Shown in pieces: positions 38,827 to 47,575 of a stretch of 64,000 nucleotides of DNA. Under the pieces are notes generated by a model. That model had not been told where the DNA came from. It did not search any database and was given only the letters and a program-made list of their open reading frames with translations. The stretch spans positions 114,120 through 178,119 of the forward strand of contig JAIVFU010000002.1 of the NCBI GenBank assembly GCA_020829485.1, read 5' to 3'. Source of the DNA: Nostoc sp. CHAB 5834 (GTDB lineage: Bacteria; Cyanobacteriota; Cyanobacteriia; Cyanobacteriales; Nostocaceae). The stretch's first letter is position 1; each line of letters begins with the position of its first letter. Both the position numbers and the translations under genes were made by a program.

Positions 38827-41184
38827 CTAATTTCTGTTTCGACGTTGATAATCTTCCCAAGGGGGTTGAAATCCTCGTCGTAGCAGAAAGTCTGTTTGGA
38901 TTTGCTGTATTTGCCGAGATGCATCGCTATCGTTTCCTCCTTCTGCGGCTGCCTCTAATTGCAGTTGTTCTAGCTGTGCCAGTGCTGTCAAAGGCTGATC
39001 TAAAATTGCATTCAATCCAGCAAGAGCGCGGCGTGTGCCTTTGTCTTCCGGTTTTTGTGCCAACACTTGAGCATAAATCTCTTGTGCCGATTCAAAGCGG
39101 CGCTGTTCAAAGCGAATTCCGCCCAAAGCCGCTAAGGCATCGATGTTATCTGGTTGCTGCGCCAAAATATTCTGATAGGTACTGCTAGCCAAATTCAAAT
39201 CACCTACAGATCGAGCCAACTCTGCCTGCAACTGGTATGAGTCAGAAGTGTTGGAAATACGGGCAATCAACTGCTTCATCCGCGCTTGTGCTTGGGCAGG
39301 ATTGCGTTTTGCTATCACCTGTAATAGGCGCAGTTGTAATGGTATGGAAGTAGGGTCAGTTTCTACCAGATAACTATATAAAGCTTCTTTTTGCGGATCA
39401 GTAGGCAGCGCTCCTATCAAACTGTATAGTTCTGGAGGAGTATTAGTTGCTGGTTGTGTAGCTAACCAATTGTTGAGAACTGCCTCTGCTTCTGGTTGGG
39501 AGATCCGCTTGGCTTGATAGGCGATACTAGCACGCCCTAATTGAATCGACAAATTTTGAGGATTGCGAGCTATTAATTGGTCATAAACTGTCACAGCCTC
39601 ATCAAAACGCTTTTGTTGCAGTCGCACTCCAGCCAGTCCGCCCAAAGCAGCATCAATAATATCGCTATTATTTGGCTTACTAGCAATCACAGCTTGGTAA
39701 CGTTGAGCGCTAGCTTCGAGATTACCCTCACGACGCTCAATTTCTGCTGCTAGTAATTGGGGTGCAAGGTCTTTAGCACCTGCGGGGGTAGCTGTGTAAG
39801 CTGCCAAAGCTTGCCTTGCACCATTCAAATCTTGGCGTTGCACATACATTTGCGCCACCCGGAAATTCAAAAATGGTACGTTTACCCCCATTTGTAAAAG
39901 ATTTTGGTACACAGGTAAAAATTCTGGATCGGGAACATCAATGTTCACTAAAGCATTAGCTAGTTGTTGCAACTGGACGCGATCGCTCGGCGCTGATTGG
40001 ATTGCAGTAGTCAAACGCTGTTTCAAGTCATTTTTACCGAGTAAACCTAGCTGATTTTCCAAAGCTAATTGCTGCACCACCAGACTTTGATCGTTGGGAA
40101 ATTCTAACGCCACCCGTCGGTACAGTTGCAGTGCTGTTTGTCGTCCTTCGGGGAACCCAGTAAAGACATCAGCGACTTCGCGCAGTAGTTTGGGGGAAGG
40201 GTTGGGATCGGTTTGGAGTGCTTGACGGTAGAGATTGAAAACTTGCTGGGTGAGCGTGGGGTTATTAGTGTACTTGCGAATTTCATTGAGCGATCGCGCT
40301 AAGGGCAAAATCGCGTCTGGCCTTCCCTGTAATACATCCAAAACCGCCAATGCTTGAGCTTGTTGTTGATTGGCAAGGTATGCTACAGCTAGTTCTTTAC
40401 GGGTTTCAAACCCTATCTCGTCAAGTTTATTGGAGCGCTGCAACTGCGCTTCTAACACCTGTACCGCCGCTCCAGGACTGCCTGTTTCTCGTAAGGTGCG
40501 ACCGTAGGCTAGTGCTGCATACTCTGTAATGGCTTTGCCAGTGGTGCGGTAGCGGTTAAACAACTCCAGTGCTTTAGGAAAATCCCCACTGTAACTATAA
40601 GTTTGAGCTGCATCAACGACTGCCTTTGGTGTGGGGTTGTTGTTCAGCACGATTTGGTAGTCTGCCAATGACTCGCTTAAGCGTCCTTGATAAGAGTAGA
40701 GTAGAGCACGGTAATGACGACCTCCTGAGTCGTTAGGATTTAACTCTAATAAAGTTGTCAGAGCCTCAATTCCTTTTAAGTTCCACTCAGGACGATAAGT
40801 AGCTAATATACCAACTGTCTTTAAAGCTAGTTGGTTGTTGATGTCTACCGCCAGTACTTGTTGATAAGCAGCCCAAGCTTCGGGAATACGTCCGGCTTTG
40901 CGATAAGCGATCGCTAATCCTAACCTAACTTGCGAAGATTGCGGTTGACTTTTAAGGGCTTGCTGGAAGGCTGCGATCGCATCATTAATCAAGCCTTTTT
41001 TTAAGAATGCAAAACCCTTTTGTGCCGATGTTGATAAGTTCTGTGCTTGAGCTTCGGCAATGCTGCCTAAAGGTGGCACAGTTAGCAAGTAAGTAAAAAG
41101 GAAAAATGAACAAGTAAAAAGAGAACGATATTTAATTTTTTTAGCTTTTCCCTTTTGCTTTTTATTTATATTATTTTGGCTCAT
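38827..41184 (-). CDS. BcsC-like periplasmic TPR protein lacking the outer-membrane barrel
   Basis: This 785-residue protein has an N-terminal hydrophobic export signal (about 20-46) and then TPR repeats over nearly its whole length (for example AIAAFQQALKSQPQSSQVRLGLAIAYRKAGR and FDEAVTVYDQLIARNPQN). In canonical BcsC, about 16 TPRs are fused to a C-terminal 16-strand barrel; here the protein ends after the TPRs (YQRRNRN) and the barrel function seems to be in the preceding gene. Start and upstream stop overlap in ATGA (41181-41184), so the two are translationally coupled. It likely bridges periplasm between BcsB and the pore. Confidence 0.88.
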   Translation of the reverse strand: MSQNNINKKQKGKAKKIKYRSLFTCSFFLFTYLLTVPPLGSIAEAQAQNLSTSAQKGFAFLKKGLINDAIAAFQQALKSQPQSSQVRLGLAIAYRKAGRIPEAWAAYQQVLAVDINNQLALKTVGILATYRPEWNLKGIEALTTLLELNPNDSGGRHYRALLYSYQGRLSESLADYQIVLNNNPTPKAVVDAAQTYSYSGDFPKALELFNRYRTTGKAITEYAALAYGRTLRETGSPGAAVQVLEAQLQRSNKLDEIGFETRKELAVAYLANQQQAQALAVLDVLQGRPDAILPLARSLNEIRKYTNNPTLTQQVFNLYRQALQTDPNPSPKLLREVADVFTGFPEGRQTALQLYRRVALEFPNDQSLVVQQLALENQLGLLGKNDLKQRLTTAIQSAPSDRVQLQQLANALVNIDVPDPEFLPVYQNLLQMGVNVPFLNFRVAQMYVQRQDLNGARQALAAYTATPAGAKDLAPQLLAAEIERREGNLEASAQRYQAVIASKPNNSDIIDAALGGLAGVRLQQKRFDEAVTVYDQLIARNPQNLSIQLGRASIAYQAKRISQPEAEAVLNNWLATQPATNTPPELYSLIGALPTDPQKEALYSYLVETDPTSIPLQLRLLQVIAKRNPAQAQARMKQLIARISNTSDSYQLQAELARSVGDLNLASSTYQNILAQQPDNIDALAALGGIRFEQRRFESAQEIYAQVLAQKPEDKGTRRALAGLNAILDQPLTALAQLEQLQLEAAAEGGNDSDASRQIQQIQTDFLLRRGFQPPWEDYQRRNRN

Positions 41185-43013
41185 TGAGTAATTCTCCCTC
41201 TAGGAGTGATACCAAATTCTGATTTCACCCTGATACCGAAGACTGTTTCTGAGAAATCATCACGCGCTTGAACCGAAAAGCCTAGCCGTAGATTATCAAG
41301 AAATTTAAAATCATAGAACATTTCTAATACATCGGGGCTATTTCCACGACGTAGCTGATCATTAGAGAGAGCGCGTCCATAAGCTATTCCTACCCGGTCA
41401 TCTGGGGTAAACAGATCCACAAAACTAGCTCCCAAGACGTAAGTATTTGCACCCTCTCCTAAAGTGCGGTTTTCGTAGCGACCATAGCGCCCAAACAAAC
41501 CTAATTTCAGATTGGGAATAAAGACTTCGGCGTTAAGACCGTATGCTTCTTCGCGATCGTTTTTATCAGGGCCAAATTGATTGTTACCTCTGGCAATGCT
41601 ATAGCTTTCAAGGAAGCTATCATTAACACCAGCGTCGCGATCGCTAGCATAAGTACCACGAATAATTGCATTGCCGTAACGGATACCGATTTCGCCAGCA
41701 AATCCATCTAAAGAAAAGTCACCGATTTTATCTGCTGATGAAAATACTGCTGCTTTCGCTTCAATATTGTCGGTGATACTCCAATCGGTTAACAAACCAG
41801 TGCGGGAACTAATTCCTGTCGCCGCCAGTGCTGGGTTAGTTTGAAACACCGGATTAAAGAATTGACTGGCTCCATCTTTAGCAAAGCTGTTGCGATCGAA
41901 ATAAGACGTTAAATCTATTTGACCGATCACAAACCGCAGATTAGGTACTCCTGCTAGTGAAGTCGCCAAATAAAGCTCGTTGATGTTCAAACCATCGTTT
42001 CGGGAGTCATCGAAGTTGCGGTTGCTGCCTTGGCTTGTTAAGTCCAGGGTTGCCCCAATCAAAGCTTGAGGAGACAGTGGGTAAACTCCACTGACTCTCG
42101 CCCGTGCTGAGGTGTCGCCACCTTGGTTAATATAAACTCCTTGGAATTGTAAAGAGGGTTCCCTTAAACTACTGCTAGGAAGTTGGCGGCGTTGTTGAGT
42201 AGTTATCGATGGGGTAACTGGTACTGCTGTGCTTGGAGTGGGAGTCGTATTAAGGACTGATGGTATTGTCTGTGGATTGGGTAATTGTTGATTAAAAGTT
42301 GGTGCTGCTCCTGGTGCATTTGATTCTGGGGTTGCAGGCAAGTTAGGAAGTGGTGGCAGGGGGGCTGTTTGAGAACTGAGTAGTTGATTAAAAGTTGGTG
42401 CTACTCCTGGTGCAGTGAATTCTTGCGTTGCAGCTGAGTTGGGAAGTGTTGACAGGGGGGACTGAGAACTGAGTAGTTGATTAAAAGTTGGTGCAGTTGA
42501 TTCTGGTGTTGCAGACAAGTTGGCCAGTGGTGGCACGGAGCCGTTCATCTGTCCCTGCAATCCTAAATTAAGGTTAGAAGTGTCTCCACCTACTGTCACT
42601 CGTGGTGTAACAGAACTACGTGCTGCTGCCGGGGCTTTTCCAGTTACCTGCTGCTGGATGAAGGCACTCTCCATCTGTTGAAGATCGTTGACTGGTTTGG
42701 GTTCTACAACTTTCAACACTGGATTAGCGATCGGTGCAACTGCTACACCAGTCGTTACGCGTGCAGAAGGCAATGTTTGCCACCCCTGAGATTGACTTTT
42801 ATCGACAGGTAATTTAGCCACTGGTAGCGGTTCTGCTAAACCCAATTGATAGTCGATAGTCTTTAGCTGAGATGGGTTGACTTGAGCTGAAGATTTTTCG
42901 CTCACTGCCAGTACCCAGCAAATCGAGACAGCGACAGTACAAAGCAATGGATAAACCTTGTGGTACTGGCTTGGAAAAGTAAATTTGTAACAATCGAGTA
43001 CTGTTTGCCTCAT
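41181..43013 (-). CDS. Outer-membrane beta-barrel protein of the cellulose locus
   Basis: A 610-residue protein with a signal sequence (about residues 20-44), a Pro/Thr/Ser-rich linker (about 75-280) and a C-terminal barrel-like half (about 285-610) of alternating amphipathic strands such as ARARVSGVYPLSPQALIGATLDLTS and LRLGFSVQARDDFSETVFGIRVKSEF. The barrel resembles porin-like carbohydrate channels of cyanobacteria. The linker holds about three imperfect repeats of P-x-LPN-x-PATPES-x-APTFNQLLSSQ, spaced 24-30 residues. As the first gene of the run, coupled to the TPR gene, it is the best candidate for the cellulose exit pore, replacing the barrel of BcsC. That role is inferred. Confidence 0.8.
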   Translation of the reverse strand: MRQTVLDCYKFTFPSQYHKVYPLLCTVAVSICWVLAVSEKSSAQVNPSQLKTIDYQLGLAEPLPVAKLPVDKSQSQGWQTLPSARVTTGVAVAPIANPVLKVVEPKPVNDLQQMESAFIQQQVTGKAPAAARSSVTPRVTVGGDTSNLNLGLQGQMNGSVPPLANLSATPESTAPTFNQLLSSQSPLSTLPNSAATQEFTAPGVAPTFNQLLSSQTAPLPPLPNLPATPESNAPGAAPTFNQQLPNPQTIPSVLNTTPTPSTAVPVTPSITTQQRRQLPSSSLREPSLQFQGVYINQGGDTSARARVSGVYPLSPQALIGATLDLTSQGSNRNFDDSRNDGLNINELYLATSLAGVPNLRFVIGQIDLTSYFDRNSFAKDGASQFFNPVFQTNPALAATGISSRTGLLTDWSITDNIEAKAAVFSSADKIGDFSLDGFAGEIGIRYGNAIIRGTYASDRDAGVNDSFLESYSIARGNNQFGPDKNDREEAYGLNAEVFIPNLKLGLFGRYGRYENRTLGEGANTYVLGASFVDLFTPDDRVGIAYGRALSNDQLRRGNSPDVLEMFYDFKFLDNLRLGFSVQARDDFSETVFGIRVKSEFGITPRGRITQ

Positions 43014-43225
43014 CAGCCTAGTTGGGGAACAACTACATATTTAGGTTATTCAATGTCGCTACTTTAGCAAAGTAAATGAGTATTAACCACTAGATCAAAT
43101 AAAATTTTTGATTTTAAACTAATTGATTAAGAGTCGATAAAATTTGTTATTTTCAAAAATAAATTGGGCATAATAGGTATAAAACTGAGATATTTCTAAA
43201 TAAAAGACATAATCTACCTATTCCC

Positions 43226-44020
43226 ATGCAAAAACTTCATTTCAAGAGTTTTTTGGCTAAATTTAAAGCTTTATTTTCTAATAATCTCCAGATAGGCACT
43301 TGCCTAATCCTTTTAGCTGCCAGTTATGGCTGTGTTCAAAAAGCACAAGAAAAGGTAGAGATGAAAATCGGAGATATACAACCTATATTGAGTAAAGGTA
43401 TATACAATATTGTCGGTAGTACCAATCTGCCCGAATCTAGCAAGATTACAGTGGCCGCTGTGCGTTATTTGCGTCCAGCATCAGGACAAACAGAAGCTTT
43501 ACTAAATTCAGACACGAATACTAACCGTTCAATTCTGGCTCGTCAAATTGTGGAAGTGAAACAGGGACAATGGGAGGCTGCGCTGAATCTGTGGCAAGTT
43601 TCACCCGATGGCAGTTTCCAAGAAGTCTGGCAAGGAAATTCAGCACAAATAAGACTGTTTCCAGAAGGTGGCGTTACATTTGTAGCTATTTTCGATCCTG
43701 CTACTCAGTCGGAACAGTCAGATAATCAAAACTCTCAAAAGTTGAAGTTAGAAAATCAACAGCTTGAAAAGCTTGAAAGCAAGTTGATTCGCTTTACTAA
43801 CGAAGGTGAAAAATATTTACAAGTTAGCCAAACTTTAACAATACCCATACCTACGGGGAAAACAATACCACCTCGTCGGCAACCGGAAGACTTGAATGGT
43901 GGTTGGGGAAACCGATATCAAATCCCACCACAACCCATAGCTTCTAAAAGTACCTTACCTCCACCGATTAAAAATAGGCAAACGAATGCCTATCTGACTC
44001 CTTCAGAGTTTCTCAGGTGA
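43226..44020 (+). CDS. Putative lipoprotein near the cellulose locus
   Basis: The 264-residue product has an N-terminal membrane segment ending in a lipobox-like ILLAASYGC (Cys near residue 36). A beta-rich domain (IVGSTNLPESSKITVAAVRYL, WEAALNLWQVSPDGSFQEVWQ) and a Pro-rich tail follow. It is divergent from the cellulose run, with 212 bases between starts, so the two may share a control region. I do not recognise its family; the domain has the look of a secreted carbohydrate- or protein-binding module. Confidence 0.7.
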   Translation: MQKLHFKSFLAKFKALFSNNLQIGTCLILLAASYGCVQKAQEKVEMKIGDIQPILSKGIYNIVGSTNLPESSKITVAAVRYLRPASGQTEALLNSDTNTNRSILARQIVEVKQGQWEAALNLWQVSPDGSFQEVWQGNSAQIRLFPEGGVTFVAIFDPATQSEQSDNQNSQKLKLENQQLEKLESKLIRFTNEGEKYLQVSQTLTIPIPTGKTIPPRRQPEDLNGGWGNRYQIPPQPIASKSTLPPPIKNRQTNAYLTPSEFLR

Positions 44021-44485
44021 GAATTATAGCTATTCTCAGTTGATTATTAGGTACTAAACCCCACCCTCAATCCCTTTCTCGCTTGCGAGGAGGGGGCTAT
44101 GATGTATCTCGTTATCTCATTTGATTAGGAAAAGCTATAAGGGTATCAAACCCATAAGATAATTCTGTCTCTATTTACTCCTACCCCAATACTGCATAGG
44201 TTTTGAAGATTTGTAGGTTGGGTTGAACTTTAGTGAAACCCAACAAAGCCCTGGAAATGTTGGGTTTCGTTCCTCAACCCAACCTACACATTTTTATTTT
44301 TTAGCTTTAACCGAGCAGTATTGATCCCTACCCTACTTCCTACTTGATTGAGGACGGGCTACTCTAGCCTTCCATCGCTCTCTTTTTGATAGATAAAAAC
44401 TGGAATACCAGCCTCAATATGAGCGCTGGGATCCAGATATTAATTACCCAATAACCAATTCAGTGGGTATTGATTTGAGTAGATT
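44021..44485. other. Spacer between convergent lipoprotein and coiled-coil genes
   Basis: No gene is visible. The stretch holds a nested palindrome at 44212-44288 and a CCCCACCCTCAATCCC...GGAGGGGG pair near 44060-44097 that could act as a terminator for the lipoprotein gene. Confidence 0.5.
44212..44288. repeat. 77-bp nested palindromic repeat
   Basis: TGTAGGTTGGGTTGA (44212-44226) is exactly inverted at 44274-44288, and inside it GAAACCCAACA pairs with TGTTGGGTTTC (44235-44245 / 44259-44269). Such GGTTGGGTT palindromes recur across Nostoc genomes. The two nested stems can form a cruciform. Confidence 0.85.
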
Positions 44486-45283
44486 TTAAAGGACAGTATT
44501 ATAGTAAATCTGAAATTTAGCTGGGGATTCTACCTCAGCATTTGTTGCTTGAGACAGTTGCAAATTCTCCTGCATTGCTTGCATCTGTAGCATCATCTCT
44601 TTAATTTGTTTTTGCAACTCTTCAAATTCTGATGGTATAATTGCTGTTTGATTCACTTCAGCAGCAGCAATTTTTTTGATACTGTTAGGATTCTCTTGAG
44701 CATAGCCAAGGAAAGCTTGGGCAGATGCAAACGCAGAAGTAGCAGCAATATCTCTGATAGTGGTAGTGGTATTTTTTTGAGTTGCAACCTTTGGTACAGT
44801 ATTTACTGGTTGTGTGTCCACCTGCGTCTGGGTTTGCGCTCCAATAGATTGAGATGCGGTGATTGCATTTTTTGAGATGAGAGCTTGATCAAAAGATGCC
44901 TCGTCATCTAAAAAAGCGCTTAATCCAGAGATTTGTAGTCGAGGCTCGGAAATTTGCCATTCTTTTAGTAATGTCTCTTTTTGCTGTAGGTGTTGCTCTA
45001 AATTAGATAATTCTTGCTGAATTTTTGCTGATTTGGAAGAAGAATTTCGCCAACCACAGAAAGCAAGTGCTGAAATTCCAGACCCTATACTAAGTGCTGT
45101 TGCAAAAACTACGTAAGGGATAGCAATATCTCTAAGCTTGCCATAAAAAATAGGTTCTTCCTGAAATTTGATAGCAATTTGTTTATCGCCTAGTGTCGCA
45201 AGGGGAAATGACATTAAAGAAAATACACTTAGAGAAGCGATCGCAGGTGGTAGTAAAAATTTTTGCAGTGCAGAAAGTGTCAT
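44486..45283 (-). CDS. Membrane-anchored coiled-coil protein of unknown function
   Basis: The 265-residue protein has two hydrophobic segments (about residues 8-33 and 55-77), a coiled coil (KIQQELSNLEQHLQQKETLLKEW), a Thr/Gln-rich disordered middle and a C-terminal coiled coil rich in Met and Gln (LQKQIKEMMLQMQAMQENL). No enzyme motif is present. It lies between the cellulose locus and the GH5 gene and might belong to that island, but only position suggests this. Confidence 0.75.
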   Translation of the reverse strand: MTLSALQKFLLPPAIASLSVFSLMSFPLATLGDKQIAIKFQEEPIFYGKLRDIAIPYVVFATALSIGSGISALAFCGWRNSSSKSAKIQQELSNLEQHLQQKETLLKEWQISEPRLQISGLSAFLDDEASFDQALISKNAITASQSIGAQTQTQVDTQPVNTVPKVATQKNTTTTIRDIAATSAFASAQAFLGYAQENPNSIKKIAAAEVNQTAIIPSEFEELQKQIKEMMLQMQAMQENLQLSQATNAEVESPAKFQIYYNTVL

Positions 45284-45857
45284 ATTCAGAAAGCTTTTGT
45301 CAAATAAAAGACTATGAGTAGATTGCAGCAGATCTAATTACCGCTTATAACATCTAGCTTATATAGAGTTTTCACGGTGACTCAATATGTGTACTGCCTT
45401 AGTATCTAAGTTATTCTCTATACGAGATATGTTCAATAGAAAACTCATGAAGAACTCAGTAAATTACGTAAATTTTTTGTAAATTAAGCAACCACTACAA
45501 ATTATACAAAGGCAAATGCAAAACATAGATAAAAGTTTATACGTATTATCCAGCAAAGATTTTAGCGTTCTTGACTTCCACTATCCAATTTTTACGGATA
45601 CAGAAACAATAGTAGCCAAGTATTGCTCTAAGATTACTAGGATGGCCAGATGCATGGAAGTTAATTAAGTAATACAAATAACAGTCAAATAAATGCATTG
45701 TAATTAGAGAACATATATTTATCGTCGGCTAAAAATCATATTTACAAAAATACTTTTTAGCTAAAGATGCTGTAAAATCTTCTTGCTCGTAAACAGCATC
45801 ATATATTTTTTTGCTGATTCGACTTAGATATTGCCCTACTACAAAAGTAATAATAGT
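45284..45857. other. Divergent spacer upstream of the GH5 cellulase
   Basis: AT-rich and gene-free, with no repeat or recognised site. It should contain the promoters of the coiled-coil and cellulase genes. Confidence 0.5.
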
Positions 45858-47492
45858 ATGCAAGTTTTCGATAAAAATAAACCAAGAACAGTGAGACTAC
45901 ATAAGCAATTACTGATACTTTCCCTAAGTCTATTAGTATTTTTAGTAATTATTTTGACTAAGACACCTGCTAGTATTCAGCTAGATGCTGTTAGGGCTGA
46001 GACGCAAGCAGCGCTACCATTTTCAACGAGTGGTAGAACAATTGTTGATGCAAAAGGCAAGGTCGTACTACTTAGAGGTGTTAATTGGTTTGGTATGGAA
46101 ACTGATACACACGCCCCTCACGGTTTATGGCAACGAGATTATAAAGAAATGCTCGCACAGATTAAAAGCTTAGGATATAACCTCATCCGGTTACCTTATT
46201 CTGTGGCAGCATTGCGATCGCTTAATGTAAGTGGCATTGACTTCGGAGGTGGTAGAAACATAGAACTTCAAGGTAGAACACCCTTGGAAGTAATGGACTT
46301 AGTTATTCAGGAAGCGGAACGTCAAGGATTGCTAATCCTGCTCGACAGCCACCGCCTCAACGATCAGCAAATTCCAGAGTTGTGGTATGGAGACGGCTTT
46401 ACAGAAGCAGACTGGATCGATACTTGGACAATGTTAGCAATCCGCTACAAGAATCAAACTAACGTTATTGGCGCAGACTTAAAAAATGAACCTCATGGGA
46501 AAGCTAGCTGGGGTGATAACAATATAAGTACTGACTGGCGACTAGCAGCAGAACGTGCAGGCAATGCGATTCTGGGCGTTAATCCTAATTGGCTAATTGT
46601 CGTTGAAGGAGTGGAAAAGAATGTCCCCGGTCAAAAACTGCCACAGCATTGGTATGGTGGAAATCTAGAAGGTGTAAAAGACTACCCTGTACGCTTATCT
46701 CGTTCTAATAAGCTAGTTTATTCTCCTCATGAGTATGGCGCTGGGGTATACAATCAGCCTTACTTTTATGACTCTAACTTTCCTAACAATCTAATTGATC
46801 GCTGGCAAATAGGATTTAACTATATCGCTAGTCAGAATATTGCTCCCATCTTGATTGGGGAGTTTGGGGGACGGCAAGTAGACTTAAATTCCAAAGAAGG
46901 AATTTGGCAAAATGAGTTGGTGAAATACATTCAAAAAAATAACTTGAGCTTTACTTACTGGAGTTGGAATCCTAATAGTAGTGATACAGGCGGAATTTTA
47001 TTAGATGATTGGCAAAGCGTTAATCTACCCAAGCAGCAATTACTATCCCAATTGCTCCCACTAGTACAAGTTCAACCGCCAGTTCAACCGAGTAATCCTC
47101 CTGTTTCTCCAACTCCAACTCCTACTCCTTCTCCTTCTGCCTCTCCAACTCCTACTCCTTCTGTCTCCCCATCTACTACTAGTACTGCTCAACTAAAAGT
47201 CACTACTGAGATTAATTCCAACTGGGAAACTGGATTTTGTGTCAGTTTCAAAATTACAAATCCGGGTAATACCAAGGTTAATAACTGGCAACTATCATTT
47301 AACATGAATCAAGCTAAGATGAATAACTTTTGGAACGCAGATTTTAAGCAGCAAGGAGCTATACAGTATATAGTGGCTCCTTTGGACTGGGGAAAAACAA
47401 TTGAACCAAATCAAGTACGGGATACTGGGTTTTGTGCTAACAAACTTGGTTCTGACTACCAGCCGCAGCAAGTTGCCGCCGTTTCGATTTGA
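45858..47492 (+). CDS. GH5 cellulase with C-terminal CBM2
   Basis: A 544-residue secreted or membrane-tethered endoglucanase. Residues about 14-36 are a membrane or signal segment. A GH5 domain follows, starting ALPFSTSGRTIVDAKGKVVLLRGVNWFG, with acid/base Glu211 in LKNEPHG and nucleophile Glu335 in LIGEFGG. Then comes a Pro/Thr/Ser linker (SPTPTPTPSPSASPTPTPSVSP) and, from about residue 442, a family 2 cellulose-binding module with NSNWETGF, NNWQLSF and the late W and Cys positions. It probably edits or releases cellulose made by the nearby synthase. The ATG 45858 is chosen; a TTG nine codons upstream is also open. Confidence 0.92.
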   Translation: MQVFDKNKPRTVRLHKQLLILSLSLLVFLVIILTKTPASIQLDAVRAETQAALPFSTSGRTIVDAKGKVVLLRGVNWFGMETDTHAPHGLWQRDYKEMLAQIKSLGYNLIRLPYSVAALRSLNVSGIDFGGGRNIELQGRTPLEVMDLVIQEAERQGLLILLDSHRLNDQQIPELWYGDGFTEADWIDTWTMLAIRYKNQTNVIGADLKNEPHGKASWGDNNISTDWRLAAERAGNAILGVNPNWLIVVEGVEKNVPGQKLPQHWYGGNLEGVKDYPVRLSRSNKLVYSPHEYGAGVYNQPYFYDSNFPNNLIDRWQIGFNYIASQNIAPILIGEFGGRQVDLNSKEGIWQNELVKYIQKNNLSFTYWSWNPNSSDTGGILLDDWQSVNLPKQQLLSQLLPLVQVQPPVQPSNPPVSPTPTPTPSPSASPTPTPSVSPSTTSTAQLKVTTEINSNWETGFCVSFKITNPGNTKVNNWQLSFNMNQAKMNNFWNADFKQQGAIQYIVAPLDWGKTIEPNQVRDTGFCANKLGSDYQPQQVAAVSI

Positions 47493-47575
47493 AGTCAAAA
47501 GTTAAAAGGCGAATTTGTCATGATAGGAGAAATCACCAATCCCATTAACCATTGAGTATTAACTCGGCACACAAC

